A program made the translations under genes and the position numbers. Source: Faecalicatena contorta (lineage in GTDB: Bacteria; Bacillota; Clostridia; Lachnospirales; Lachnospiraceae). From it: a stretch of DNA of 64,000 nucleotides. Shown one piece after another: positions 35,232-43,101 of this stretch. The DNA lies in the NCBI RefSeq assembly GCF_039521745.1, contig NZ_BAAACT010000148.1. The stretch is one strand, 5' to 3'. The notes under the pieces are model-generated. The model was not told where the DNA came from and did no database searches. It worked only from the letters and a program-made list of their open reading frames with translations. Positions within the stretch are counted from its first letter, which is position 1. The number at the start of each line of letters is the position of its first letter.

Positions 35232-35441
35232 TGCTCGCATCAAGGCGTTAACTGTTCCGCTACATGGAAGCTCTCTGGCGGGAGAGGCGGATGTGGCTTG
35301 GCTGAGGCGGACATTTGCATCAGTGTTAGGCAATTTAGGTGGGATAGGAAATTATAAAAGGCATTTAAAAAAGCGCTTCTTCAAGCCAGACAACCTCCCC
35401 AGCCATTCCCGTTCAGAAACCCATCTTATTTGAGTACACAA

Positions 35442-35685
35442 GCAGATGCAGGCACACATGGGGCGGAAAGGCTTCTGGATGCGGGTTAGGGGGAGTTAAG
35501 GGAAAAAACAGAAAAACCGGGACAAAATGCGTGATTCCGAATCACTCATTTTCCTGCACCCAGCGCGCGAAATCCATCAGGATTTCACGTGATGTGTGCA
35601 GGTTGTCCCGGTTTTTCTGTTTTTTCCCTTTACTCCCCCTTACCCGCAAACACAGTCTTTCCGCCCCATGTGTGCCTGCATCTGC
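35442..35685 (-). repeat. Y-shaped long inverted-repeat element 3 (reverse orientation)
   Basis: Block 1: 29 exact pairs (35442-35470 with 35657-35685). Internal loop 9/8 nt. Block 2: 44 of 46 pairs (35480-35525 with 35603-35648). The apex on the minus strand reads, in the same order as elements 1 and 2: arm 1 (35553-35602; CCTGCAC/GTGCAGG, then GAAATCC/GGATTTC closing TGAT) and arm 2 (35524-35552; AGTGATTCGGAATCAC core flanked by AAAATG/CATTTT pairing). Confidence 0.92.
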
Positions 35686-35717
35686 GTCCCGCCCCCACTC
35701 AACTCCAGATTTTCAAG

Positions 35718-35745
35718 TCATAAATTTGAGATGGGGACATATATT
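35718..35745 (+). promoter_or_regulatory. SigE-type promoter of the spoIIIA operon
   Basis: -35 TCATAAA (35718-35724), 13-bp spacer, -10 CATATATT (35738-35745). Compared with the B. subtilis SigE consensus (KMATAWW, 13-15 bp, CATACANT) only one position differs. It lies 19 bp before the spoIIIAA start, and spoIIIA is mother-cell expressed in B. subtilis. Confidence 0.82.
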
Positions 35746-35764
35746 GTTTAAAGAGGTGGACAAG

Positions 35765-36709
35765 ATGAATAGAGTTAACAGAAAACAGCAGGTCCTGCAG
35801 GTGCTTGCGAAACCGGTCCGGTCTGCCGTGGAGGCGGAAGGGCTGGATTTTGAAAAGGTACAGGAGATCCGGTTGCGGATTGGTAAGCCTCTTATTCTGG
35901 TTTATGACAACGAGGAAAGGCTGCTTCCTACGGGGGTGTCTACGAGGTACCTGATCACTAAGGAGGAGATACGTGAGACGCTGGAATATATCAGCCACTA
36001 TTCACTGTATGCATATGAACACGAGATGAGACAGGGATTTATTACAATAGAAGGAGGGCATCGCGTGGGGGTGATGGGAAAGGCTATACTGGAAGGCAAT
36101 AAAGTGAAGAATCTGCAGTATATTTCTTCTGTAAACATAAGAATGTCCCATGAGATTCTGGGGTGTGCGGACAAGGTCATGCCCTATATTACAAAGAACC
36201 GCCAGGTATGCCATACTCTGGTGATTTCACCGCCCTGTTGTGGGAAAACGACGCTGATACGGGATCTGATCCGGCAGATATCAGACGGAAACAGGTACGT
36301 AAAGGGATGTACGGTGGGTGTTGTGGATGAACGTTCAGAGATCGGGGGCTGCTATCTGGGAGTCGCCCAGAACCAGCTGGGTATGCGCACGGATGTGCTG
36401 GACTGCTGTCCGAAAGCGGAAGGGATGATTATGCTGATCCGCTCCATGGCCCCCCAGGTGATAGCGGTAGATGAGATCGGTTCTCCGGAGGATGTACATG
36501 CTATTGAGTATGCCATGCAGTGCGGATGTAAAATGATTGCCAGCGTACACGGCCTGTCAATGGCTGAGGCAGCGGATAAGCCTGTGCTTGGCAGGCTGAT
36601 CAGAGAACGCAGGTTTGAGCGCTATATCATACTCGGCAATGAGAAAAGGCCCGGGGAGGTGCGGGAAGTATATGACGAACGGGGGAGCCTGCTATGCAGA
36701 GATTTATAG
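35765..36709 (+). CDS. spoIIIAA: Stage III sporulation protein AA, secretion-type ATPase
   Basis: 314 residues. P-loop ISPPCCGKTTLIRDL (an unusual PPCCGKTT instead of GxxGxGKT, as in other SpoIIIAA), Walker B-like PQVIAVDEIGS and VVDERSEIGG. It is thought to energise assembly or export through the SpoIIIA-SpoIIQ channel between mother cell and forespore. The ATG at 35765 follows AGAGGTGG; the open frame upstream runs into the inverted repeat and is not coding. Confidence 0.95.
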   Translation: MNRVNRKQQVLQVLAKPVRSAVEAEGLDFEKVQEIRLRIGKPLILVYDNEERLLPTGVSTRYLITKEEIRETLEYISHYSLYAYEHEMRQGFITIEGGHRVGVMGKAILEGNKVKNLQYISSVNIRMSHEILGCADKVMPYITKNRQVCHTLVISPPCCGKTTLIRDLIRQISDGNRYVKGCTVGVVDERSEIGGCYLGVAQNQLGMRTDVLDCCPKAEGMIMLIRSMAPQVIAVDEIGSPEDVHAIEYAMQCGCKMIASVHGLSMAEAADKPVLGRLIRERRFERYIILGNEKRPGEVREVYDERGSLLCRDL

Positions 36710-37212
36710 GATGCCTGCTGATTTTAGGGGCAACGACAGGGGCGGGGATCGCCTATGGAACAGAGCTCCAGCGGTATCTGGAAAAACTCCTCTATATCCG
36801 GCATATCGTTTATATGCTCAAAGGAGAACTGGAGTACTCCAATGCACCGCTGGGGGAAATATTCGGAAGAGTTGCGGTAAGGGTAAAGGAGCCTTACCGT
36901 AAATGGCTGCGTGTGATGGAGCGGCAGGTAGAAGAGCGCGAGGAGGATGAGTTTGCAAAAATATGGAACCGGTCTGTAGACCGTAACCTGAGTGAACTTC
37001 ATCTCAAGAGCGTTCATTCTATACAGCTGAAAGAGCTGGGAACATTTCTGGGACAGCTGGACGGGGATACATCCAGCAGGACAATGCAGCTTTACCTGAA
37101 CAGGCTGGAGCTGGAAATCGAAAAAGTAAGAGAAGGGATGGCAGCAAAGAAAAGGATCGGGAACTGTCTTGGCGTGATGGGAGGAATTTTTCTGGTTGTC
37201 ATACTAATATAA
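36694..37212 (+). CDS. spoIIIAB: Stage III sporulation protein AB
   Basis: 172 residues with membrane segments at both ends (about 3-22 and 155-171) and a helical middle resembling type II secretion F-domain components. It overlaps spoIIIAA by 16 bp. The start ATG reads MQRFIGCLLILGATTGAGIAYG. Confidence 0.93.
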   Translation: MQRFIGCLLILGATTGAGIAYGTELQRYLEKLLYIRHIVYMLKGELEYSNAPLGEIFGRVAVRVKEPYRKWLRVMERQVEEREEDEFAKIWNRSVDRNLSELHLKSVHSIQLKELGTFLGQLDGDTSSRTMQLYLNRLELEIEKVREGMAAKKRIGNCLGVMGGIFLVVILI

Positions 37213-37228
37213 CTCACGGGAGGATTCC

Positions 37229-37423
37229 ATGACCATAAATCTGATATTTAAAATTGCGGCTGTCGGAATACTGGTTTCTATTCTGAGCCAGGTGCTCAAG
37301 CACAGCGGGCGGGATGAACAGGCATTTCTTACAAGCTTTGCGGGACTGATACTGGTACTGTCATGGGTACTGCCATACATATACGATTTGTTTACATCCA
37401 TTAAACAATTGTTTTCTCTGTAG
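37229..37423 (+). CDS. spoIIIAC: Stage III sporulation protein AC
   Basis: 64 residues, two hydrophobic helices: INLIFKIAAVGILVSILSQVL and ASFAGLILVLSWVLPYIYDLF region. The size and pattern match SpoIIIAC. CGGGAGG precedes the ATG. Confidence 0.93.
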   Translation: MTINLIFKIAAVGILVSILSQVLKHSGRDEQAFLTSFAGLILVLSWVLPYIYDLFTSIKQLFSL

Positions 37424-37462
37424 CTGCGGCAGTGTATAGGAATACGAAAGGGGAGCTTATAT

Positions 37463-37849
37463 GTGAGCATGATTCAGATCGGAATTATCGGCGTAATAGG
37501 CGCACTGCTGTCGATTCAGTTTAAAAGCGGCAAATCAGAATATGGAATTTATATGAGCGTGGCCATCAGTATCCTTATTTTCGCCTGTATTGTAGACAGG
37601 CTTGAACTATTTGTAAGGACGGTGGAACAGGTCAATCAGTATATCAAGATAGATACCAGCTATATCGCAACTATGCTGAAAATGATCGGTATCACCTATA
37701 TAGCCGAATTTTCCTCAAGTGTCTGTAAGGATGCCGGATATCAGACCATTGCGGTTCAGATCGAGATCTTCAGCAAACTGACCATACTGGCTCTCGGAAT
37801 GCCGGTATTACTCGCCCTGCTGGAGACAATCCGGGAGTTTCTGGCATGA
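37463..37849 (+). CDS. spoIIIAD: Stage III sporulation protein AD
   Basis: 128 residues, four or so hydrophobic helices, related to SpoIIIAC. Family-typical segment MLKMIGITYIAEFSSSVCKDAGY. The start is GTG at 37463 with GGGGAG 6-7 nt upstream; ATG at 37469 is less well spaced. It overlaps spoIIIAE by 4 bp. Confidence 0.92.
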   Translation: MSMIQIGIIGVIGALLSIQFKSGKSEYGIYMSVAISILIFACIVDRLELFVRTVEQVNQYIKIDTSYIATMLKMIGITYIAEFSSSVCKDAGYQTIAVQIEIFSKLTILALGMPVLLALLETIREFLA

Positions 37850-39036
37850 AAAGGGGGCAAAGGATATGGCTGGGGGCCTTGGCGTTTTTGATATCAGTAC
37901 TTCTTTTTGGCCTGGCAGGGGACAAGAAAGGCTGTATGACGGTATACGCAGCGGAGGATACGGTAGATTATGATGCCGTGGAAAGCGGCGCCGAGAGCAA
38001 ATTGTTCTCGGAGTTTGATTTTTCAGAGATTGACAACAGCCTGCAAAAAATATTTCCGGAAGAAAAAATGGATTTTAAGAGCCTGGTTACCGCTCTAATT
38101 GAAGGAGACGGAAAAAATGCCGGGGAACTGATTATGGATTTCATATCGGACCAATTTGCCTATGAATTCAGGTATAACCGCCAGAATCTGGCATATATGC
38201 TGCTGATTGCCGTGATTGCCGCAATTTTTACTAATTTTTCAAATGCGTTTCAAAACAGGCAGGTGTCGGAAATCAGCTTTTACGTATTATACATACTGCT
38301 GATTACCATGTGCCTGAATGCCTTCAGGATCGCCATGAGCGGCATTGAAGGGCATCTGGAGACGCTTCTGGATTTTATGCGGGTGCTGTGCCCCAGTTAT
38401 TTTCTGGCAGTCGCCATCGCCTCGGGAAGCAGCAGCTCGCTGATTTTTTATAATATTGTGTTATTTCTAATCTATGTGGTGGAGGTGTTGATTTTAAGAT
38501 TCCTGCTCCCCGTCATAAATATCTATATTATGGTGCAGGTGCTGAACTACCTGGCAGGGGAGGAGTATCTTTCTCAGTTTGCGGAGCTGCTGAGCAAGAT
38601 GGTGACCTGGATCTTAAAAACACTGGTAACCTGCGTAATTGGAATCAATGTAATCCAGGGAATGCTTGCTCCGGCCATTGACGCTTTGAAGCGCAGCGCG
38701 CTGACAAAAACTGCCGAGGCCATACCCGGAATCGGCAACGCAATCGGAGGTGTAACGGATGTCGTGTTGGGAACGGCAGTGCTGATCAAAAACGGGATTG
38801 GAATGGCGGGAGCCGCGGTTATGATCGCTATCTGTGCGATACCGATTGTACAGATGGCGCTTATGACCCTGATGTACAAACTAACCGCCGCACTGGTTCA
38901 GCCGGTGTCAGATAAACGGATTACCGGATGTATCAGCAGTGTCAGCCAGGGATATGAACTTCTGATGAAGGTTGTATTTTCTACGGGGCTTTTGTTTCTT
39001 TTGACCATCGCAGTCGTTACGGCTAGTACATCGTAA
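37846..39036 (+). CDS. spoIIIAE: Stage III sporulation protein AE
   Basis: 396 residues with a signal-like N-terminus and about seven membrane segments in the C-terminal two thirds, the permease-like subunit of the SpoIIIA complex. Segment QGMLAPAIDALKRSALTKTAEAIPGIGNAIGGV is typical of the family. Its last codons are partly duplicated in the spacer that follows. Confidence 0.94.
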   Translation: MKRGQRIWLGALAFLISVLLFGLAGDKKGCMTVYAAEDTVDYDAVESGAESKLFSEFDFSEIDNSLQKIFPEEKMDFKSLVTALIEGDGKNAGELIMDFISDQFAYEFRYNRQNLAYMLLIAVIAAIFTNFSNAFQNRQVSEISFYVLYILLITMCLNAFRIAMSGIEGHLETLLDFMRVLCPSYFLAVAIASGSSSSLIFYNIVLFLIYVVEVLILRFLLPVINIYIMVQVLNYLAGEEYLSQFAELLSKMVTWILKTLVTCVIGINVIQGMLAPAIDALKRSALTKTAEAIPGIGNAIGGVTDVVLGTAVLIKNGIGMAGAAVMIAICAIPIVQMALMTLMYKLTAALVQPVSDKRITGCISSVSQGYELLMKVVFSTGLLFLLTIAVVTASTS

Positions 39037-39088
39037 AATTAGCAGCTGATGAATGATTAGACGATTTGCTGGTACATTGTAAAATAAG
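39022..39088 (+). repeat. Partial duplication of the spoIIIAE 3' end
   Basis: The 21 bp at 39022-39042 (last codons, stop and 3 bp more) recur at 39068-39088 with 18 of 21 identical (GCTRGTACATYGTAAAAT core). This looks like the trace of a local slippage or recombination event that lengthened the spacer before spoIIIAF. Confidence 0.7.
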
Positions 39089-39121
39089 GAACTGCCGCTT
39101 AAGCCGGGTAAAGGAGAGAGG

Positions 39122-39484
39122 ATGTTTGACTTTATATATGAGTGGATACAGAACCTTGCTTTCTATCTGGTGATCGTTACCGCCGTACTGCAGATCATAC
39201 CGGGAAAAGGGTATAAGAAATATGTGCAGTTTTTTTCCGGAATGGTGATGATCCTGCTGATGCTGACACCTATATTGAAGCTGACGGGAATAGAAAACCG
39301 GTTTTATGATCTGTATCACAGCCAGGAATACGAAATGGAAAAGGAAGAAATTGAAAAACAGAAAGATTATTTTGAAGGCTTGGATATTCTGGATTTTCTT
39401 CCGGAAGAATACGGGCAGGAGGAACAAAATGCGGAGAATACCAAAAAGGGAATAGAAGTGGAGGAGATACAGGTTGGAGAATAA
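39122..39484 (+). CDS. spoIIIAF: Stage III sporulation protein AF
   Basis: 120 residues: two N-terminal membrane helices (about 8-55) and a charged, mostly helical tail. It has the family pattern WIQNLAFYLVIVTAVLQIIPGKGYKKYVQFFSGMVMILLML. GGAGAGAGG precedes the ATG. It overlaps spoIIIAG by 11 bp. Confidence 0.92.
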   Translation: MFDFIYEWIQNLAFYLVIVTAVLQIIPGKGYKKYVQFFSGMVMILLMLTPILKLTGIENRFYDLYHSQEYEMEKEEIEKQKDYFEGLDILDFLPEEYGQEEQNAENTKKGIEVEEIQVGE

Positions 39485-40082
39485 ATGGAAAAATATCCTG
39501 GGTAAAATAAAGGGTAAGAAAATGCTTCCACAGAAAAACCAGCTGCTGATCCTTCTTCTGATCGGGATTCTTCTGGTAGTGATCGCAATTCCTACTTCCA
39601 ATAAAAAGAAAGGAAGCGCATCGGATGAGAGTAGGGACAGCGGGGAGGGTAAGGCAGCCTCTTATGTAAATACAGATGAGGAATACGAGCAGTACCTTGA
39701 AAAGCGGGTTGCAAGAGCGCTGGAATACGTTCAGGGGGTGGGGAAGGCAGAAGTGATGATCACACTGAAATCTTCCGGTCAGAAGATCGTGGAGAAGGAT
39801 CAGCAGAGCAGCAGCCAGAATTCGGAGGAGGAAGACAGTTCCGGGGGTACAAGGAGCGTGGAAGAGAGGACAACGGATAAGACGAGTATTTACGAGCAGG
39901 GATCGGACGGTTCCCAGTCACCCTATGTGAGCAAGGAACTGACTCCGGAAATAGCCGGAGTGCTCGTAGTAGCGGAGGGGGGAGACAATGCGGTTGTAGT
40001 GCAGAATATAACTGAGGCAATCCAGGCATTATTCGGTGTAGAGGCGCATAAAATAAAAATAATGAAAAGGACTGATACATAA
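39474..40082 (+). CDS. spoIIIAG: Stage III sporulation protein AG
   Basis: 202 residues with one membrane helix (about 18-37) and an extracytoplasmic ring-building domain (about 65-110, YLEKRVARALEYVQGVGKAEVMITLKSSG) followed by a Ser/Glu-rich stretch and a C-terminal segment (PEIAGVLVVAEGGDNAVVVQNITEAIQALFGVEAHKIKIMK). The start is TTG at 39474 after GGAGGAG. Confidence 0.92.
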   Translation: MENKWKNILGKIKGKKMLPQKNQLLILLLIGILLVVIAIPTSNKKKGSASDESRDSGEGKAASYVNTDEEYEQYLEKRVARALEYVQGVGKAEVMITLKSSGQKIVEKDQQSSSQNSEEEDSSGGTRSVEERTTDKTSIYEQGSDGSQSPYVSKELTPEIAGVLVVAEGGDNAVVVQNITEAIQALFGVEAHKIKIMKRTDT

Positions 40083-40096
40083 AAGGAGGATTCCAA

Positions 40097-40729
40097 GTGA
40101 AGCGTTTATTTAAGAAAAATCAGATCATCATTACCACACTGGCAGTTATGATTGCCATCGCCGGATACCTGAATTACTCAGGACGGCTGTTTGGACAGTC
40201 AGACAAAGGTACGACAGAGGCAAATGCAGAACTGGCAAACAAGGAGCTGCTGGATATTTCGGAGGAAGACCTGGAAACAGGCTCCGGCGACATTGCAAGC
40301 AATGATTCCGAAATAGAAGGGACGCCCGGAGAGGCCGTGCTGACAAACAGCGGAGCAGACACCACGGTTGCACAGGCAAAAGTAGCCAGGGAACAGGTGC
40401 GCGCTCAGAATAAAGAAACGCTGCAGGCAATCATTGACAACACCAACATCAGCGACGAAGAGAAACAGGATGCAGTGGCACAGATGGTAAAGATGACGGA
40501 ACTGTCTGAGCAGGAGGTGGCTGTGGAAACACTGATGGCTTCCAAAGGATTTTCAGAGGCAGTTGTAAGCCTTACGGCAGATTCCGCGGATATCGTGGTG
40601 GACAGCGCAGAGCTGACAGATGCAAACCGTGCCCAGATAGAAGATATCGTTACGAGAAAGACCGATATTGCACCTGAAAATATTGTAATTACGCCGATCC
40701 ATGAGGGCGGAACAGCAGAAGGAGAGTAA
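40097..40729 (+). CDS. spoIIIAH: Stage III sporulation protein AH
   Basis: 210 residues: one N-terminal membrane helix (about 8-26), a Glu/Ser/Thr-rich linker, then a FliF/YscJ-like domain (about 90-205). SpoIIIAH binds forespore SpoIIQ across the two membranes. The start is GTG at 40097 after AAAGGAGG. It is the last gene of the spoIIIA operon. Confidence 0.92.
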   Translation: MKRLFKKNQIIITTLAVMIAIAGYLNYSGRLFGQSDKGTTEANAELANKELLDISEEDLETGSGDIASNDSEIEGTPGEAVLTNSGADTTVAQAKVAREQVRAQNKETLQAIIDNTNISDEEKQDAVAQMVKMTELSEQEVAVETLMASKGFSEAVVSLTADSADIVVDSAELTDANRAQIEDIVTRKTDIAPENIVITPIHEGGTAEGE

Positions 40730-40753
40730 GTGTACCATGCGCAGATACATATG

Positions 40754-40823
40754 CTGCCTGTTGCGTATAATAATTTTTGAAACAGGCAGTATAAATCTGG
40801 AAATGTGGGAAGAATATTTCCAG
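40754..40823. repeat. Two consecutive hairpins after spoIIIAH
   Basis: CTGCCTGTT (40754-40762) with AACAGGCAG (40781-40789), and CTGGAAAT (40797-40804) with ATTTCCAG (40816-40823). Neither has a T-run directly after it; they may still end or protect the spoIIIA transcript. Confidence 0.6.
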
Positions 40824-40830
40824 TAAACAA

Positions 40831-40859
40831 TTGCAGGTGATACCTTATTATGGTAAACT
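40831..40859 (+). promoter_or_regulatory. Probable SigA promoter of prfC
   Basis: -35 TTGCAG (40831-40836), 17-bp spacer, -10 TAAACT (40854-40859), 82 bp before prfC. Confidence 0.65.
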
Positions 40860-40940
40860 TATTTAATGTGCTTAATTGTAACAAATACATCCGAAAAAGA
40901 TCAGCTTACATAAAAGAGACGAAAACAGGAGATTACAGAT

Positions 40941-42533
40941 ATGTCAGAGATTACAAATGAAATAAAAAAGAGAAGGACCTTCGCGATTATTTCCCACCCT
41001 GATGCGGGTAAGACGACACTGACTGAGAAGTTCCTGCTGTACGGCGGGGCGATTAACCAGGCTGGTTCCGTCAAGGGGAAAGCAACGGCGAAGCATGCGG
41101 TGTCAGACTGGATGGAGATTGAGAAGGAGAGAGGTATCTCGGTTACTTCTTCAGTCCTTCAGTTTAATTACGGGGGATACTGCATCAATATCCTGGATAC
41201 TCCGGGACATCAGGACTTCTCTGAAGATACCTACCGGACATTGATGGCCGCGGACTCTGCGGTGATGGTGATTGATGCTTCCAAGGGTGTGGAGGCCCAG
41301 ACGCGGAAGCTTTTCAAGGTCTGCGTTATGAGGCATATCCCGATTTTTACGTTCATCAATAAGATGGACAGAGAAGCAAAGGATACATTTGACCTGCTGG
41401 ATGATATTGAGAAGGAACTGGGGATTGCAACGTGCCCCGTGAACTGGCCGATTGGTTCGGGAAAAGCATTTAAAGGTGTATATGACAGACAGAAGCAGGA
41501 AGTGGAATTATTTTCTGATACACATAAGGGAACAACCGTGGGGGAAGTCAAAAAGATTGAAGCAAACAATCCGGAACTGGACTGGATACTCGGGACAGAG
41601 GCGAAGGTTACGCTGGAGGAGGAGATCGAGCTCCTGGACGGCGCTGCAGCGGAATTTGACCAGGAGCTGGTCAGCAAAGGCGAACTTTCACCGGTTTTCT
41701 TCGGCTCTGCCCTGACTAATTTTGGAGTAGAGACATTTCTGAAGCATTTCTTAAGGATGACCAGTTCTCCGCTGCCGAGAATGTCTGACCATGGGGAGAT
41801 CGACCCGATGAAGGAGGAAGACTTTTCAGCTTTTGTATTCAAGATACAGGCAAATATGAATAAGGCACACAGGGACCGGATCGCCTTTATGCGGATCTGC
41901 TCCGGTGAATTCGAGGCAGGCATGTCTGTCTGCCATATCCAGGGGGGGGAGGATGTGCGCCTGTCCCAGCCGCAGCAGATGATGGCCAGCGAGAGGAAGA
42001 TGATCGAGAAAGCCTATGGCGGAGATATCATAGGCGTATTTGATCCGGGCATATTTTCCATAGGCGATACGCTGACAACCTCCAAAGAAAAGTTCGCTTA
42101 TGAGGGCATCCCCACGTTCGCACCCGAACATTTTGCCAGAGTACGCCAGGTGGATACGATGAAACGGAAGCAGTTTGTAAAAGGGATCAACCAGATAGCC
42201 CAGGAAGGCGCCATCCAGATTTTCCAGGAATTTAACACAGGGATGGAAGAGATTATCGTGGGTGTAGTCGGTGTTCTTCAGTTTGATGTCCTGAAATACC
42301 GTCTGGAGAACGAATATAATGTGGAGATCAGGCTGGAAAACCTGCCCTACGAACACATCCGGTGGATTGAAAATGAAGAGGTGGATATGGACAGGCTGGT
42401 AGGCACCTCCGATATGAAGAAGATTAAAGATTTAAAGGACAGGCCGCTTCTGCTTTTTGTGCACGAGTGGAGTATCCGCATGACTCTGGACAGAAACAAA
42501 GACCTGAAGCTCTCCGAATTTGGGCGTTCCTGA
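40941..42533 (+). CDS. prfC: Peptide chain release factor 3
   Basis: 530 residues. GTPase motifs ISHPDAGKTTLTEKFLLYGGAIN (G1), DTPGHQDFSEDTYRTL (G3) and FINKMDRE (G4), then the RF3-specific C-terminal domains (GVVGVLQFDVLKYRLENEYNVEIRLE). It recycles RF1 and RF2 from the ribosome. It starts after ACAGGAGATT. Confidence 0.97.
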   Translation: MSEITNEIKKRRTFAIISHPDAGKTTLTEKFLLYGGAINQAGSVKGKATAKHAVSDWMEIEKERGISVTSSVLQFNYGGYCINILDTPGHQDFSEDTYRTLMAADSAVMVIDASKGVEAQTRKLFKVCVMRHIPIFTFINKMDREAKDTFDLLDDIEKELGIATCPVNWPIGSGKAFKGVYDRQKQEVELFSDTHKGTTVGEVKKIEANNPELDWILGTEAKVTLEEEIELLDGAAAEFDQELVSKGELSPVFFGSALTNFGVETFLKHFLRMTSSPLPRMSDHGEIDPMKEEDFSAFVFKIQANMNKAHRDRIAFMRICSGEFEAGMSVCHIQGGEDVRLSQPQQMMASERKMIEKAYGGDIIGVFDPGIFSIGDTLTTSKEKFAYEGIPTFAPEHFARVRQVDTMKRKQFVKGINQIAQEGAIQIFQEFNTGMEEIIVGVVGVLQFDVLKYRLENEYNVEIRLENLPYEHIRWIENEEVDMDRLVGTSDMKKIKDLKDRPLLLFVHEWSIRMTLDRNKDLKLSEFGRS

Positions 42534-42542
42534 TATTTCCCT

Positions 42543-42570
42543 TTGCAAACAGGGGGATATTTGTTATAAT
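42543..42570 (+). promoter_or_regulatory. SigA promoter of the Asp23-family gene
   Basis: -35 TTGCAA (42543-42548), 16-bp spacer, -10 TATAAT (42565-42570). It overlaps a possible weak prfC terminator dyad (CCCT/AGGG around 42540-42555). Confidence 0.78.
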
Positions 42571-42605
42571 GTTTTAAGAGATTAAACCAACAGGAGGTTT
42601 TTACG

Positions 42606-42989
42606 ATGGCAAAGGACGAAAGAAATACTTATACAATACAGAACGATTCCAGCATGGGAGAAGTCAAGATTGCAGATGAAGTGGTCGCTATTATTGCGGC
42701 GCTTGCGGCTACAGAGGTGGAAGGCGTGGCGTCCATGGCGGGTAATATCACCAACGAGCTGGTCAGCAAGCTGGGAATGAAGAATCTTTCCAAGGGTGTA
42801 AAGGTGGACGTGCTGGAAGGCGTAGTTACGGTTTCTCTGGCATTGAACCTGAAATATAACTACAGCATTATGGAGATTTCCACCAAGGTGCAGGAAAAGG
42901 TTAAGAATGCGGTTGAGAACATGACCGGCCTGGAAGTGGCCGATGTGAACATCAAGGTTGCAGGCGTGGAAATGGAAAACCAGGAATAA
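42606..42989 (+). CDS. Asp23/Gls24 family envelope stress response protein
   Basis: 127 residues with the Asp23 core: GEVKIADEVVAIIAALAATEVEGVASM, GVKVDVLEGVVTVSLALNLKYNYSIMEI and VEVADVNIKVAGV-like segments. Members are abundant membrane-associated proteins linked to cell envelope homeostasis. A copy just before nusB is common in Clostridia. It starts after CAGGAGG and has its own promoter. Confidence 0.93.
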   Translation: MAKDERNTYTIQNDSSMGEVKIADEVVAIIAALAATEVEGVASMAGNITNELVSKLGMKNLSKGVKVDVLEGVVTVSLALNLKYNYSIMEISTKVQEKVKNAVENMTGLEVADVNIKVAGVEMENQE

Positions 42990-42997
42990 CCTTTTCG

Positions 42998-43027
42998 TTG
43001 CAAAGAATAGCAGATGTGTAGTATAAT
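42998..43027 (+). promoter_or_regulatory. SigA promoter of the nusB-recN gene string
   Basis: -35 TTGCAA (42998-43003), 18-bp spacer, -10 TATAAT (43022-43027), just after the Asp23-family stop. Confidence 0.78.
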
Positions 43028-43055
43028 AAAGGATGTCGCAAGGCATCCTTTTCTT
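43028..43055 (+). terminator. Terminator of the Asp23-family gene overlapping the nusB promoter
   Basis: AAAGGATG (43028-43035) pairs with CATCCTTT (43044-43051), then TCTT. The left arm lies at the expected nusB transcription start, so transcripts from that promoter would lack the complete hairpin; it should act only on read-through from upstream. Confidence 0.68.
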
Positions 43056-43101
43056 AATGAGAAAACATAGAGTCTGGGAATGCCAATGGAAAGGAGCCAA
43101 C

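Larger units (their letters stand above)
34969..35717. other. Long non-coding gap between pnp and spoIIIAA
   Basis: Two Y-shaped inverted-repeat elements fill most of it (34986-35231 plus orientation, 35442-35685 minus orientation). Between them (35232-35441) I see no gene, promoter or clear repeat. No T-rich terminator after pnp is recognised apart from the element itself. Confidence 0.75.

Noticed and set aside
35125..35433. Open frame across the second Y-shaped element
   Set aside because: Half of it is palindrome arm and there is no ribosome binding site; coding is unlikely.
34986..35685. Integron attC sites or insertion sequences as explanation for the long inverted repeats
   Set aside because: No integrase or transposase, no target-site duplications that I can see, and the two-armed apex does not fit the attC pattern.
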